Source: WHSW01 sp963821345
GTDB taxonomy: Bacteria; Actinomycetota; Thermoleophilia; Solirubrobacterales; 70-9
Assembly (NCBI GenBank): GCA_963821345.1
Contig: CAWGDM010000001.1
Span: 1,426,001 to 1,490,000, forward strand
Direction of reading: 5' to 3'
DNA: 64,000 nt
This document shows, in pieces, positions 29,426-37,767 of this stretch (within the stretch, counting starts at the first letter, position 1; every line of letters starts with the position of its first letter). Below the pieces are notes generated by a model. It worked only from the letters and a program-made list of their open reading frames with translations. It had not been told where the DNA came from and searched no databases. The translations under genes were made by a program, and so were the position numbers.

Positions 29426-30229
29426 CTAGCTGGACGCTCCCGCCGGGACCAGCTCGGTCGAGAGCTCGTCGAGCCTGGTCAGCAGCTCCGGGCGCGACAG
29501 GCGGCGCAGCAGCTCGCCGGCCAGCGATAGGTAGTCGGCGCCGCGGTCGGGCCGGTAGTCGAGGATCGGCACCGCGCGCTCGGCCGACTCCGCGTAGGCG
29601 ATCGACTGGCGGATCACGGTCCGGCAGACCTTGTCGCCGAACCGCTCGCGCAGGGCGTCGAGCGTCTGTCGGGCGTGCTTGGTGCGCATGTTGGCGATGT
29701 TGAGCACAACCGCGAGCAGGTCGAGCTCGGGGTTGAGCGAGTCGCGCGCGAGGTCGACGACCTCCATCGCCTGCTCGACCCCGTGCAGGGAGAAGTACTG
29801 CGCCTCGGTGGTCAGCAGAGCGTGGTCGGCGGCGACCAGGGCGTTGACCGAGAGCAGGCCCAGGGTCGGCGGGCAGTCGATCAGGATCATGTCGCGCTCG
29901 CGCTTGAGGTCGCGGAGCGCGTTTCGAAGGGTGACCTCGCGGCCGATCTTGCCGGCCAGCATCAGTTCCGCCTCGGCGAGCCGCATGTTCGCCGGGAGCA
30001 CCTGGCCGTGCACGGCCTCGGCGGCGCGGACCTGGCCCTGGAGCACCTCGGCCAGGGTCGGGTGGGCCTCGGGATCGGTGTCGAAGTAGTCGGAGAGGTT
30101 GCCCTGCGGGTCGGCGTCGATCGCCAGCACCGAGAGGCCAAGGCGATCGAAGACGTCGGTCAGGCTGCGCGTCAGCGTCGTCTTGCCCGTACCGCCCTTT
30201 TGCGAGAGGACCGCGATCGTTACCGCCAT
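29426..30229 (-). CDS. ParA/Soj-family ATPase
   Basis: 267 residues from ATG 30229. The deviant Walker A motif is SQKGGTGKTTLTRSL with the signature lysine, followed by AIDADPQGNLSDYF and the Walker B-like MILIDCPPTLGLLS. Such dimerising ATPases bind DNA or membranes in position control of chromosomes, plasmids or protein clusters. No ParB-like partner or parS-type repeat is beside it; an FHA protein gene lies just upstream on the same strand, so it is an orphan of unknown cargo. A TATAGT box seven bases before the ATG predicts a leaderless mRNA. Confidence 0.88.
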   Translation of the reverse strand: MAVTIAVLSQKGGTGKTTLTRSLTDVFDRLGLSVLAIDADPQGNLSDYFDTDPEAHPTLAEVLQGQVRAAEAVHGQVLPANMRLAEAELMLAGKIGREVTLRNALRDLKRERDMILIDCPPTLGLLSVNALVAADHALLTTEAQYFSLHGVEQAMEVVDLARDSLNPELDLLAVVLNIANMRTKHARQTLDALRERFGDKVCRTVIRQSIAYAESAERAVPILDYRPDRGADYLSLAGELLRRLSRPELLTRLDELSTELVPAGASS

Positions 30230-30236
30230 CGGCGGC

Positions 30237-30242
30237 ACTATA
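30237..30242 (-). promoter_or_regulatory. -10 box TATAGT, leaderless promoter of the ParA gene
   Basis: On the minus strand TATAGT is followed by seven bases and then ATG 30229, which places the expected transcription start at or next to the A of the start codon. No Shine-Dalgarno sequence precedes the ATG. A GC-rich inverted repeat upstream (GGCGCCC...GGGGCGC) may terminate the FHA gene transcript. Confidence 0.55.
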
Positions 30243-30264
30243 AGCGCCCCCGCTGGGCGCCGGA

Positions 30265-30833
30265 TCAGGCCTCCAGCACGTGCAGCCGGTAGCGGCCGAT
30301 CTCGAGCTCGTCGCCGTCGCCCAGCGGCGCCCACTCGACCTGCTCGCCGTTGACGAACAGGCCGTTGAGGCTGCGGTCGTCGAGCGCTCGCAGGTCGCCT
30401 GACTCGGTCAGCACGACGAGCGCGTGACGGCGCGAGACGGTCGGGTCGTCGAGCCGGATGTCGGCCGCCCCGGAGCGCCCGATGCGCGTCCAGCCGGCGT
30501 CCAAGCGGATCACGGCGCAGTCGCCGTCGCCCTCCTCGAAGGCGAGGTAGTGGCCGGCGCGCTCGAGCTCGGCCCGCGCCTCGGCGAGCCACTCGGGCGC
30601 CACCTCGACATCGAGCGAAGTCGCGTCGACCCCGGGCGGCGGTCGAAGATCGAGGCGCGCCGGAAGCGCCGCCCGCCGCAGGTCGGGCATTCGGGCAGCG
30701 AGCCGACCACGCCCATCGAGACGGCGAATCCGCACCCGACGCAGTAAAGCGATCCGGGTTGCGCCTCGGTGATCTGCTCACCGGAGCGGTGAATTTCCGG
30801 AGCGGATGGAGAGCCCTCGGTCAGCGCTGTCAT
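30265..30833 (-). CDS. Zinc-ribbon plus FHA-domain protein, one frameshift
   Basis: The N-terminal half from ATG 30833 (SLYCVGCGFAVSMG, then PECPTCGGRRFRRASIFD) has two CxxC pairs forming a zinc ribbon. The frame then breaks near 30640, where one C seems missing, and continues as PPPGVDATSLDVEVAPEWLAEARAELE and an FHA domain with TRIGRSGAADIRL, DPTVSRRHALV and SLNGLFVNGEQV. FHA domains bind phosphothreonine peptides, so a role in Ser/Thr kinase signalling is likely, but no kinase gene is near. About 190 residues if read through. It lies just upstream of the ParA gene. Confidence 0.8.
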
Positions 30834-30938
30834 CTCGTACCCCCGTTCGTAACAAGACTAACGAGAGTTGCCGCATCGTCCAGTGACCCACCGACGCGTT
30901 GGACGGAAATTGCGGACTCTGCGACCGCGGCAGGCGAA

Positions 30939-30944
30939 TAGAAT
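30939..30944 (+). promoter_or_regulatory. -10 box TAGAAT, leaderless promoter
   Basis: TAGAAT is separated by eight bases from ATG 30953 of the SRPBCC gene, and no ribosome-binding site precedes that ATG, so transcription should begin at or near the start codon. The remaining intergenic bases (30834-30938) are unusually AT-rich for this window and must also hold the divergent FHA promoter. Confidence 0.5.
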
Positions 30945-30952
30945 CGCCGTCG

Positions 30953-31462
30953 ATGCGACCTGTTTGCGCGACGACCTCGATCGACGTCCCCCGCGAGCAG
31001 GTCTTCGACCTGCTGATCGACCTCTCGCTACGGCCCGGGTTCACCGACCACTTCATGACCGAGTACCGCCTGCAGCGGCTGGAGCCGGCCGGGGCGGGGG
31101 CATCGGCGCGGTTTCGCGTTCGCGAGGCCGAGCATTGGATGGACACGACGATCACGGTCGTCGAGCGGCCCCACCTGATCCGCGAGGAGGGCCATGGCGG
31201 GCGCAACAACCGGGTGCCGGCGTTCACCGTCTGGGAGCTCTCGGAGGGCGCCTCGCCGGAGTCCTGTGAGCTGAGCGTCACCTTCTGGACCGAGCCTCAA
31301 AAGCACGTCGACCGCCTGCGCGAGGGCTTCGGCAGCTCGCGCCGCTTCCGGCGCGACTTCAAGCGCGCACTCGCCAGGCTGCGCGAGATCGCCGAGCAGG
31401 GAACCCGGCTCGAGCCGGTCAGCATCGGCGGCGGCGACGCGGTCCCGGCGTTCGGGCGTTAG
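30953..31462 (+). CDS. SRPBCC/polyketide-cyclase-like protein
   Basis: 169 residues from ATG 30953. The N-terminal pattern TTSIDVPREQVFDLLIDLSLRPGFTDHF and the long C-terminal amphipathic helix (GSSRRFRRDFKRALARLREIAEQG) match the START-like SRPBCC fold, a deep hydrophobic cavity that binds lipids, polyketides or other hydrophobic ligands. No catalytic residues are identifiable, and no biosynthetic genes are adjacent, so the role is unknown. The upstream in-frame ATG at 30899 is less likely because the -10 box sits between it and this start. Confidence 0.75.
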   Translation: MRPVCATTSIDVPREQVFDLLIDLSLRPGFTDHFMTEYRLQRLEPAGAGASARFRVREAEHWMDTTITVVERPHLIREEGHGGRNNRVPAFTVWELSEGASPESCELSVTFWTEPQKHVDRLREGFGSSRRFRRDFKRALARLREIAEQGTRLEPVSIGGGDAVPAFGR

Positions 31463-31493
31463 CCGCGACCTTCTCAATATGCTTGCGCCCGCC

Positions 31494-32036
31494 ATGCGTC
31501 GCCGAATCGCCCCCTTCGCTGCCGTCGCGCTCGCCTCGCTGGCGCTCGGCGCGAGCCTGGCCGCCTGCGGGTCGGACGACGAGGAGGGCCCGGCGGTCGA
31601 GGGCGAGCCGATCGAGGTCGCGGGCCTCTCCTACAACGTCCAGATCACCCGCTTCCTGAACCCCGACGACACCGAGGACGCCGAGTACCTGGTCGGCCAG
31701 CCCCCGCCGCCCCCCGGGATCTCCTACCTCGGCGTGTTCATGGTGGTCGAGAACGACAGCGGTGACGTCCGCCCGTCGGCGACCAACTACAAGGTCAGCG
31801 ACACGCTCGACAAGGAGTACGACTTCGTCGAGTCCGAGAGCCCGTATGCGCTCGATGTCGGCGCCGAGGTCCCGGCTGACGGCGTGCTGCCGATCCCCGA
31901 CACAACCGCGGCGACGGGTCCCAACCACGGTTCGCTGCTGATCTTCCCGGTCGACCAGGACATCGGCGACAACCGGCCGCTGACGCTCCACATCGAGACC
32001 TACGACGGGACCGGCGAGGTCATCCTCGACATCTAG
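31494..32036 (+). CDS. Predicted secreted lipoprotein, unknown function
   Basis: 180 residues from ATG 31494 (ATG 31479 is also possible). A signal peptide MRRRIAPFAAVALASLALG leads into a lipobox SLAAC with the lipidated Cys25, then an acidic linker DDEEG. The mature part has an extracellular beta-sandwich look (YNVQITRFLNP, YLGVFMVVEND, LTLHIETYDGTGEVILDI), resembling the DUF4352-type immunoglobulin-like domain seen in telomeric-repeat-like or adhesion lipoproteins; this resemblance is only moderate. It is expected on the outer face of the cytoplasmic membrane. Confidence 0.75.
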   Translation: MRRRIAPFAAVALASLALGASLAACGSDDEEGPAVEGEPIEVAGLSYNVQITRFLNPDDTEDAEYLVGQPPPPPGISYLGVFMVVENDSGDVRPSATNYKVSDTLDKEYDFVESESPYALDVGAEVPADGVLPIPDTTAATGPNHGSLLIFPVDQDIGDNRPLTLHIETYDGTGEVILDI

Positions 32037-32064
32037 AAGGGCGACCTGTCCGGCGGGTCGGCTC

Positions 32065-33817
32065 TCAGACGACGCCGAAATAGCCGGCCATGATCTGGCG
32101 CACGATCGGCGCGGCGACCGTTCCGCCGTCGCCGTCCGAGTCGACGACCATCGCCGCGACGACGATCTTCGGGTCCTTCGCCGGGGCGAAGGCGGTGAAC
32201 CAGGCGTCAGTCTTCTGCGGCGGGCTTTCGCCGGGGGCCAGCGTCTGGCCCGGCGCCAGCTCGTCCGGGCCGATCTCGGCGGTGCCGGTCTTGCCCGCGA
32301 CCTGGATCCCGGGCAGCGCGGCGGCGACCCCGGTCCCGTCGTTGACGACGCCGATCATCAGGTCGGTCATCGTGGCCGCGGTCTGCGGCGAGGTAACCAC
32401 GACCGGCGCCATCGTCGGCTCGAGCCCTTCGCTGCGGGCGATCGGGTTCGGCAGCCGCTTGCCGTTGTTGGCGATCGTCTGCGAGACCATCGCCATCTCC
32501 AGCGGCGTCGCCAGGACCTCGCCCTGACCGATCGCCGAGACGCCGGTGTCGATGTCGCCGCTGAGGTCCGGCGGGATCGTGCTCTGCGGCAGATCGACGG
32601 TCTCGCGTCGTCTTCGGGTCGTACAGCGGCGGCGGCGCGTTGAAGCCATAGAGCTCGGCCGTGTCGACCAGCGCCGGGCCGCCGAGCTCCGCCCCGAGCG
32701 GCGCGAACACCGTGTTGCAGGACTGGGCGAAGCTGTTGGCGAACGTGCCGCCGCAGAGCTCGTCGTGGGCGTTGGGGATCTCGCGGCCGATGTCGGAGTT
32801 CGAGCTCTCGACCGGGAACTCGTCGGACGGCTTGACGATCCCGGCGTCGAGCGCGCCGGTCGCGGTGACGATCTTGAAGGTCGAGCCCGGGGGCTGGGGC
32901 GCTGAGTACGCGAGCCCGGCGAGCGCGAGCACGCCGCCCGTCTTCGCGTCCAGCACCGCGACCCCGCCGTAGGTGTCGCCGAGCACCGTCACCGCGCTCT
33001 CCTGCAGGTTTGGATCGACGTTCGTGCGCACCGCCTTGCCGGGCACCGGTTGGCTGGTCGCCAGCACGCGCCCGCCGCTGACCGAGGCCTCCTCGTCCGG
33101 TCCCACCGCGAGCAGCTGGCCGCCGGGCTGGCCCGAGAGCCGCTCGTTGAACGCCAGCTCGAGCCCGGAGATCCCGGTCAGGCTCCCGGGTGGGAAGCCG
33201 TGCTCGGTCAGCGAACGCTGCTGCGCATTGCTCGCCGTCCCCACCTCGCCGACCACGGCCAGCGCCGCGGTGCCGACCGTCCGCGCGGCAGCCGGTCCCT
33301 GCGAGAGCGGCGAGCGATCATCGGCGAGGATCGGGGCGCGGCGGGGTGCCCGGGTGCGGCGGCTGAGGTGCTCGTCGGAGGCCAGCCCCGGGTAGACGAG
33401 GTTCGGCGCCCAGTCGACCTTGTCGTTGGAGATCGGCAGCGTCAGGTCGCCGGCGAGGTGGCCGAAGATGAAGGTGTCGAAGCTGACCGGCGCGACCGCC
33501 GAGTCGCCCTGCTCGCGGATCTCGCCCGTGTCGACGGTCGAGATCGTCGCGGTCAGCTTCGCGTCGTCATAGGCGCGCTGGAAGCGCTCGAGCGAGTATT
33601 GATCCTGGGCGGCGGGCGTGATCTGGTTGTACATCGCCTGGGTGTCGCCGCGCTCCCAGGCGTCGAGAAAGCTCCGCGCCGCGGGCGCGAACGGTCCCGA
33701 GGCGACCACCGCTCCGGCGACGAAGGCGAGCGTCGCGACGACGACGATCGGCACCGCGCGGGTGAGCATGCGGCGTCGCCGCTCCGCCGCCGAGCCCCCG
33801 GCGCTCAAGTTCCCCAA
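32065..33817 (-). CDS. Penicillin-binding transpeptidase with NTF2-like domain, one frameshift
   Basis: A signal-anchor (residues about 18-42) is followed by an MecA_N/NTF2-like domain (SFLDAWERGDTQAMYNQI), a PBP dimerisation region and the transpeptidase domain. SxxK appears as GSTFKIV, SxN as SCNTVFA and KTG as AGKTGTAEIG. The frame breaks near 32609 with one apparent extra base (DPKT to RETVDLPQSTIPPDL); all downstream residues to the end are normal. These are class B-like PBPs that cross-link peptidoglycan outside the membrane. TTG 33817 is taken as start because TAGCGC lies six bases before it; ATG 33769 is the alternative. Confidence 0.87.
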
Positions 33818-33947
33818 GTTCCTGCGCTAGCGTGTCGGCCCCCGCCTCGTCGCCTGTGCGACCCGATGTTCATGCGCCAAAGGTAGAGCTTTCGGCCCCC
33901 GTGATCTCGCCTGAACGACTGCGTGCAGCCAACCTCCGAGGCGGCGG

Positions 33948-35099
33948 ATGACGCTCCTCGACGTCGGGATCCTGGTCTTCGTCTTCGCCCTCGCCGCGGT
34001 CGGCTACCGGCGCGGACTGATCGCCAGCGCCCTGCCGCTCGCCGGCTTCGTCGGCGGCGCCGCGGTCGGCGCCCGCGTCGGTCCGACCCTGCTGCCCGAC
34101 GGTGCCGAGTCCTCCTACGCACCCCTGGTCGCGGTGCTTTCCGGGGTGCTGATCGGCGCCTTTTTGGCGGTCGCCCTGGACGGGCTCAGCCAGCGCCTGC
34201 GGGCGCGAGTCGGAAGCGGCACGGTTGGCGTCCTCGACGGGATCGGCGGCGCCTTTCTGCTCGGCGCGCTCGGCCTGCTGCTGGCCTGGGGTTTCGGCGC
34301 CGTAGCCCTGCACGCCACCGGCAGCCAGGCGCGCGAGCTGCGCGAGGCGGTCCAGCGCTCGGCGATCCTCGGCGCCCTCAACGACGCGCTGCCGCCGTCG
34401 GGCCCGCTGCTACACGTCCTGCGCCGGGTCGACCCCCGGCCGGTGGTCCGCGGTCCAGACGCCGACGTCGCGCCCCCCGACCCGGCGTCGGCGGACGCCC
34501 CGGCCGCGCGCGCCGCCGGCGACTCGACCGTGCGCGTGATCGGGACCGCGTGCGGGCTCGGGGTCGAGGGCTCCGGCTGGGTGGCCGGACCCGGGATCGT
34601 GGTCACCAACGCGCACGTGGTCGCCGGTCAGGACGACACCACGGTCAGCGTCGAGGGAGGCTCCGAGCTCGACGCGACCGCCGTCCACTACGACACCCGA
34701 AACGACCTCGCGGTGCTGCGGGTGGACGGGCTCGCCGCGCCGCCGCTGGCGCTGGCCGACCACCCCCGCAAGGGCGCGGACGCCGCGGTGATCGGCTATC
34801 CGGAGAACGGCCCGCTGACCTTCGGCCCCGCCCGCCTCGGGCGCACCGGCGAGGTGACCAGCGAGGATTCCTACGGCCGTGGGCCGGTGCAGCGCGAGAT
34901 GACCCCGTTTCGGGCCGACGTGCGCAGCGGCAACTCCGGTGGCCCCGTGGTCGGCCTTGGCGGGGAGGTCCTGACCACCGTGTTCGCGGCCTCCAACGGC
35001 TCCGGGAAGCAGACCGGGCTCGGGGTCCCGAACGGGATCGTCGCCGGCGCGCTCGCCGGTAAGCTCGCCGAGACGGACACCGGGCCATGTGCAGCTTGA
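33948..35099 (+). CDS. MarP-like membrane serine protease (CvpA plus trypsin-like domain)
   Basis: 383 residues. Four transmembrane helices in the first about 130 residues form a CvpA/colicin-V-production-like domain. The periplasmic trypsin-like domain has the triad in VVTNAHVVAG (His), YDTRNDLAVLRV (Asp) and VRSGNSGGPVV (Ser). A cysteine in GTACGLGVEG and one at the C-terminus in TGPCAA are placed like the disulfide pair that activates mycobacterial MarP, the acid-resistance protease. The domain order, size and cysteines agree with MarP, so a role in acid or oxidative stress survival is inferred. The 130-base gap to the divergent PBP holds both promoters. Confidence 0.87.
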   Translation: MTLLDVGILVFVFALAAVGYRRGLIASALPLAGFVGGAAVGARVGPTLLPDGAESSYAPLVAVLSGVLIGAFLAVALDGLSQRLRARVGSGTVGVLDGIGGAFLLGALGLLLAWGFGAVALHATGSQARELREAVQRSAILGALNDALPPSGPLLHVLRRVDPRPVVRGPDADVAPPDPASADAPAARAAGDSTVRVIGTACGLGVEGSGWVAGPGIVVTNAHVVAGQDDTTVSVEGGSELDATAVHYDTRNDLAVLRVDGLAAPPLALADHPRKGADAAVIGYPENGPLTFGPARLGRTGEVTSEDSYGRGPVQREMTPFRADVRSGNSGGPVVGLGGEVLTTVFAASNGSGKQTGLGVPNGIVAGALAGKLAETDTGPCAA

Positions 35100-35163
35100 T
35101 CGAGATCCGCATCGGGGCAGCCCTGCTGGGCGAGCGGGGCCGTTCGGTAGTCTCGGAGGCCCG

Positions 35164-35535
35164 GTGGAGGCGGCCTCAGAACAGCCCCGCGCGACGGGAG
35201 AGGGCGGGGTCGCCGGGTCCGGCGAGCGCCATGTCTCCCCGGATTTCCACGTCGCGATCGAGCTGATCGGTCGCCGCTGGGCCGGCGCCATCCTGCGCGC
35301 GCTGGCCGACGACCGCCACTACTTCGCCGAGCTGACTACCAGCGTGCCCGGGCTCTCCGATCGGCTGCTCTCGCGCCGCCTGCGCGAGCTCGAGCGCGCC
35401 GGGCTGGTCGAGCGCTCGGTCCACGCCGGCCCCCCGGCGCGGGTCTCCTACGCGCTGACCGAGAAGGGCCGCTCGCTGGAGCCGATCCTGGTCGAGCTCG
35501 AGGACTGGGCCCGGGTCTGGAAGCTGAGCTCGTAG
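35164..35535 (+). CDS. HxlR-family winged-helix transcriptional regulator
   Basis: 123 residues from GTG 35164, with GGAGG four bases upstream. The HxlR pattern is clear: FHVAIELIGRRWAGAILRAL, then ELTTSVPGLSDRLLSRRLRELERAGLVERSV and PARVSYALTEKGRSLEPIL. Such small dimeric regulators respond to reactive aldehydes, quinones or redox state, sometimes by a cysteine; none is present here. Its 3' end is antisense to 88 bases of the convergent acetyltransferase gene. The target is not evident. Confidence 0.85.
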   Translation: MEAASEQPRATGEGGVAGSGERHVSPDFHVAIELIGRRWAGAILRALADDRHYFAELTTSVPGLSDRLLSRRLRELERAGLVERSVHAGPPARVSYALTEKGRSLEPILVELEDWARVWKLSS

Positions 35536-36008
35536 CGCTGGTAGGCGACCTCGCGCCCCCAGCGCGGCCCCCGCCTCTCGGAGACCAGCTCGAAGCCGTG
35601 CGAGCGGTACAGGTGGCCGGCGGCCCGCAGATCGCCGAACGTCTCCAGCCACAGCCCCTCGTATCCATGGGTTCTCGCCTCGTCGATCAGCTCATCGACC
35701 AGGCGCCGTCCGAGGCCCTGGCCGCGTAGCTCGCGGTCGAGGACGAACCAGCGCACGGCGCCCTGCCCGTCGCCCTCGTCGGTGAGCGCCAGGCTGCCCG
35801 CGTGGCGACCGTCGACCTCGACGATCCACAACCGCTCGCCGGCGCGTGGGAAGCCGCGCTGGCCCGCGGCCCCGACGCTGGCGGCGACCTGCGCCTCGAA
35901 GCTCTGGTCCAGGTCGTACTCGGGCAGGTAGGTGGCGCCGTGGTGGGCGATGATCGCGCCCAGGTCCCCGGGACGCAGATCGTGGCGGACTGTGGGGGAG
36001 GGGCTCAC
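35448..36008 (-). CDS. GNAT-family N-acetyltransferase
   Basis: 186 residues from GTG 36008, preceded by GGAGG and overlapping the previous gene's stop (GTGA). The acetyl-CoA-binding loop is LRGQGLGRRLVDELIDEA, with the preceding strand GAVRWFVLDREL and the following YEGLWLETFGDLRAAGHLYRSHGFELV. This matches actinobacterial GNATs often fused to MarR domains. The normal fold ends near YQRYEL, and the last roughly 25 residues (FQTRAQSSSSTR onward) are antisense to the HxlR gene, so the true end may be disturbed. The substrate is unknown. Confidence 0.8.
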   Translation of the reverse strand: MSPSPTVRHDLRPGDLGAIIAHHGATYLPEYDLDQSFEAQVAASVGAAGQRGFPRAGERLWIVEVDGRHAGSLALTDEGDGQGAVRWFVLDRELRGQGLGRRLVDELIDEARTHGYEGLWLETFGDLRAAGHLYRSHGFELVSERRGPRWGREVAYQRYELSFQTRAQSSSSTRIGSSERPFSVSA

Positions 36009-36334
36009 GGGGGGCCTCCGGCGCCGGCGAGTCGGACGCCCAGCGCCAGGCGCGCTCGCGTCGCCGTCGGTCGGCCCGCCGGCCGCGCCGGGAGCGAGCG
36101 CGCGCGGCAGCGCAGCAGTTCGACCAGGTCGGCGGTGGGCGTGAACGGATCGGCGACGATGGCGCCGGTCCGCAGGGAGAGCGCGGCGGCGATCGTGCCG
36201 CCCCGATCGACGACCAGGCGCGGGGCCTGTGGCGCGGGCTGCGAGTCGCGTTCGGCGACGGACTCGATCGCTGGCGCATCCCCGGGCGCCGCGAGCCTGA
36301 TCGTGATCGGGAGGAGATCCATGTCGAAAGGCAT
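36005..36334 (-). CDS. Short GNAT-like N-terminal domain protein
   Basis: About 109 residues from ATG 36334 (ATG 36322 also possible). The sequence ITIRLAAPGDAPAIESVAERDS, then PRLVVDRGGTIAAALSL and ADPFTPTADLVELLRCRA, matches a common actinobacterial small protein that resembles the first half of an acetyltransferase and lacks the acetyl-CoA loop. It is translationally coupled to the full GNAT downstream (GTGA overlap), so the two may act together. Function is not established. It is divergent from the LysR-type gene across a palindromic operator. Confidence 0.65.
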   Translation of the reverse strand: MPFDMDLLPITIRLAAPGDAPAIESVAERDSQPAPQAPRLVVDRGGTIAAALSLRTGAIVADPFTPTADLVELLRCRARSLPARPAGRPTATRARLALGVRLAGAGGPP

Positions 36335-36377
36335 TGTCGCTTCCAGAATCAATCAAAGCAAGACATAGTTGTCACTG

Positions 36378-36402
36378 GATCAATCGTGATTTACGATTGA
36401 TC
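36378..36402. promoter_or_regulatory. Palindromic operator between the GNAT pair and the LysR-type gene
   Basis: Perfect 10-bp inverted repeat GATCAATCGT / ACGATTGATC with a five-base spacer GATTT, ending three bases before ATG 36406. The arms contain the T-N11-A type spacing seen in LysR-family binding sites. A further ATCAATC occurs at about 36350-36356 on the side of the divergent gene. The site would allow autoregulation and control of the divergent operon. Confidence 0.7.
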
Positions 36403-36405
36403 GCC

Positions 36406-37290
36406 ATGGAGCTGCGCCAGCTCGTCTACACCGAGGCGGTCGTCCGCCATCGCCACTTCACCCGCGCCGCGGAGGAGCTGCACGTTGCCCAGTCGGCGCT
36501 CTCACACCAGATTCGCCGGCTCGAGGCCGAGCTTGGTACGGAGCTGTTCGAGCGCACCAGCCGTCGGGTGGTCGCGACCGAGGCCGGTGAGGCGGTCGCG
36601 GCCAGGGCACGGCGGGTGCTGGCCGAGGTCGACGGCGTGCGCGAGGAGCTCGACGAGCTCCGCGGCCTGGTTCGCGGCCGGGTCGCGATCGGCGCCCTGC
36701 TGCCCGCCGGCGGGATCGAGGTTACGACCGTGCTCGCCCGCTTCGCCCACGCGTTCCCCGGGATCGAGGTCGGCCTGCGCGAGGGCACCGCCGCCGACAT
36801 GTTCGCGCTGATCGAGGCCGACGAGCTCGACGTCGCCTTCTCGCTGATCTCAGGCGGGCTGCCCGACGGCATCGAGGGCCTGCAGGTGAGCGAGGAGGAG
36901 GTCGTGGTCGCCTACCCGCCGGGGACGGCACCCGCTTCGAAAGTGGTCAGCGTCGCGGAGCTGGCCGAGCTGCAGCTGGCGACCCCCCGCTCCGGGTCGG
37001 CGATCAAGCACACCGCCGATCAGGTCTTCGAGCGGGCCGGCAAGCGGATGCGGGTCTCGCTCGAGAGCGGCGACCCCTATCTGATCCGCTGTCTCGCCTC
37101 CGACGGCTTCGGGCCGGCGATCCTGCCGGCATCGATCACCCGCCGCGCCGGCCCGCCGGTCGACACCCGTCCGCTGAGGCCCGCGGTGCGCCTGCCCGTC
37201 CACCTGGTCTGGCGCCGCGGCCGTCACCGCTCCGCCGCCGCCGCCGCGTTCATCGACTTCGTCCGCGAGCAGACCGGGGCACCCGGATGA
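36406..37290 (+). CDS. LysR-family transcriptional regulator
   Basis: 294 residues from ATG 36406. The N-terminal winged helix is typical: MELRQLVYTEAVVRHRHFTRAAEELHVAQ, SALSHQIRRLEAELGTELFERT and the linker helix after it. The C-terminal effector-binding domain (residues about 90-290) begins RGRVAIGALLPAGGIEV. The gene starts three bases downstream of the palindromic operator and faces the GNAT pair, the usual LysR arrangement of regulator and divergent target. The effector is unknown. Its stop overlaps the next gene's ATG by four bases. Confidence 0.9.
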   Translation: MELRQLVYTEAVVRHRHFTRAAEELHVAQSALSHQIRRLEAELGTELFERTSRRVVATEAGEAVAARARRVLAEVDGVREELDELRGLVRGRVAIGALLPAGGIEVTTVLARFAHAFPGIEVGLREGTAADMFALIEADELDVAFSLISGGLPDGIEGLQVSEEEVVVAYPPGTAPASKVVSVAELAELQLATPRSGSAIKHTADQVFERAGKRMRVSLESGDPYLIRCLASDGFGPAILPASITRRAGPPVDTRPLRPAVRLPVHLVWRRGRHRSAAAAAFIDFVREQTGAPG

Positions 37291-37727
37291 CGGAGTCGCA
37301 CGATGACCTGATCGGCGAGTGGACGCTCGTCTCCTGGACCGGGATCGACGGCCGGGGCCAGGCGGTCGAGCACGGTGGCCCGTCGCCCCGTGGGGAGTTG
37401 ACCTATCTCGCCAGCGGCCGCATGGCGGTGCAGATCGAGCACGACGGCCGCGATCGCTTCGGCTCGCCCGAATGGAGCGCCGGTGACGACGCCCAGCGGG
37501 CGAGCGCCTACTCGACCTACAACGCCTACTGCGGGACCTTCTCCGTCCCCGAGCCAGGTGTCGTCGTCCACCAGGTCGAGCTCGCGATCCACCCGGACCA
37601 GCCGGGCATCGACAAGCGCCGCGAGTACGACCTTGACGGAGACGAGCTCATCCTCCGCACGCAGCCGGTGGAGGCGCCGAGCGGCCCGGCGAGCTCTGAG
37701 CTTCGCTGGCGGCGCCGGTCCCGCTGA
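37287..37727 (+). CDS. Lipocalin-like domain protein
   Basis: 146 residues. DLIGEWTLVSWTGIDGRGQ, then PRGELTYLASGRMAVQI, and YCGTFSVPEPGVVVHQVELAI match the lipocalin-like domain often annotated in short bacterial proteins of metabolic clusters. It forms a small beta-barrel that may bind a hydrophobic molecule. The ATGA overlap with the LysR-type gene indicates translation coupling and possibly a shared ligand. No signal peptide is present, so it is cytoplasmic. Confidence 0.75.
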   Translation: MTESHDDLIGEWTLVSWTGIDGRGQAVEHGGPSPRGELTYLASGRMAVQIEHDGRDRFGSPEWSAGDDAQRASAYSTYNAYCGTFSVPEPGVVVHQVELAIHPDQPGIDKRREYDLDGDELILRTQPVEAPSGPASSELRWRRRSR

Positions 37728-37767
37728 GCGCGAGGTTCGCTCTCGTCCGAAGCGGTAGTAACTCGGG

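Noticed and set aside
29426..30833. ParA plus FHA genes as a chromosome partition or phage-defence locus
   Set aside because: No ParB, parS-like repeats, nuclease or kinase is adjacent; the pair is better left as orphan signalling or positioning proteins.
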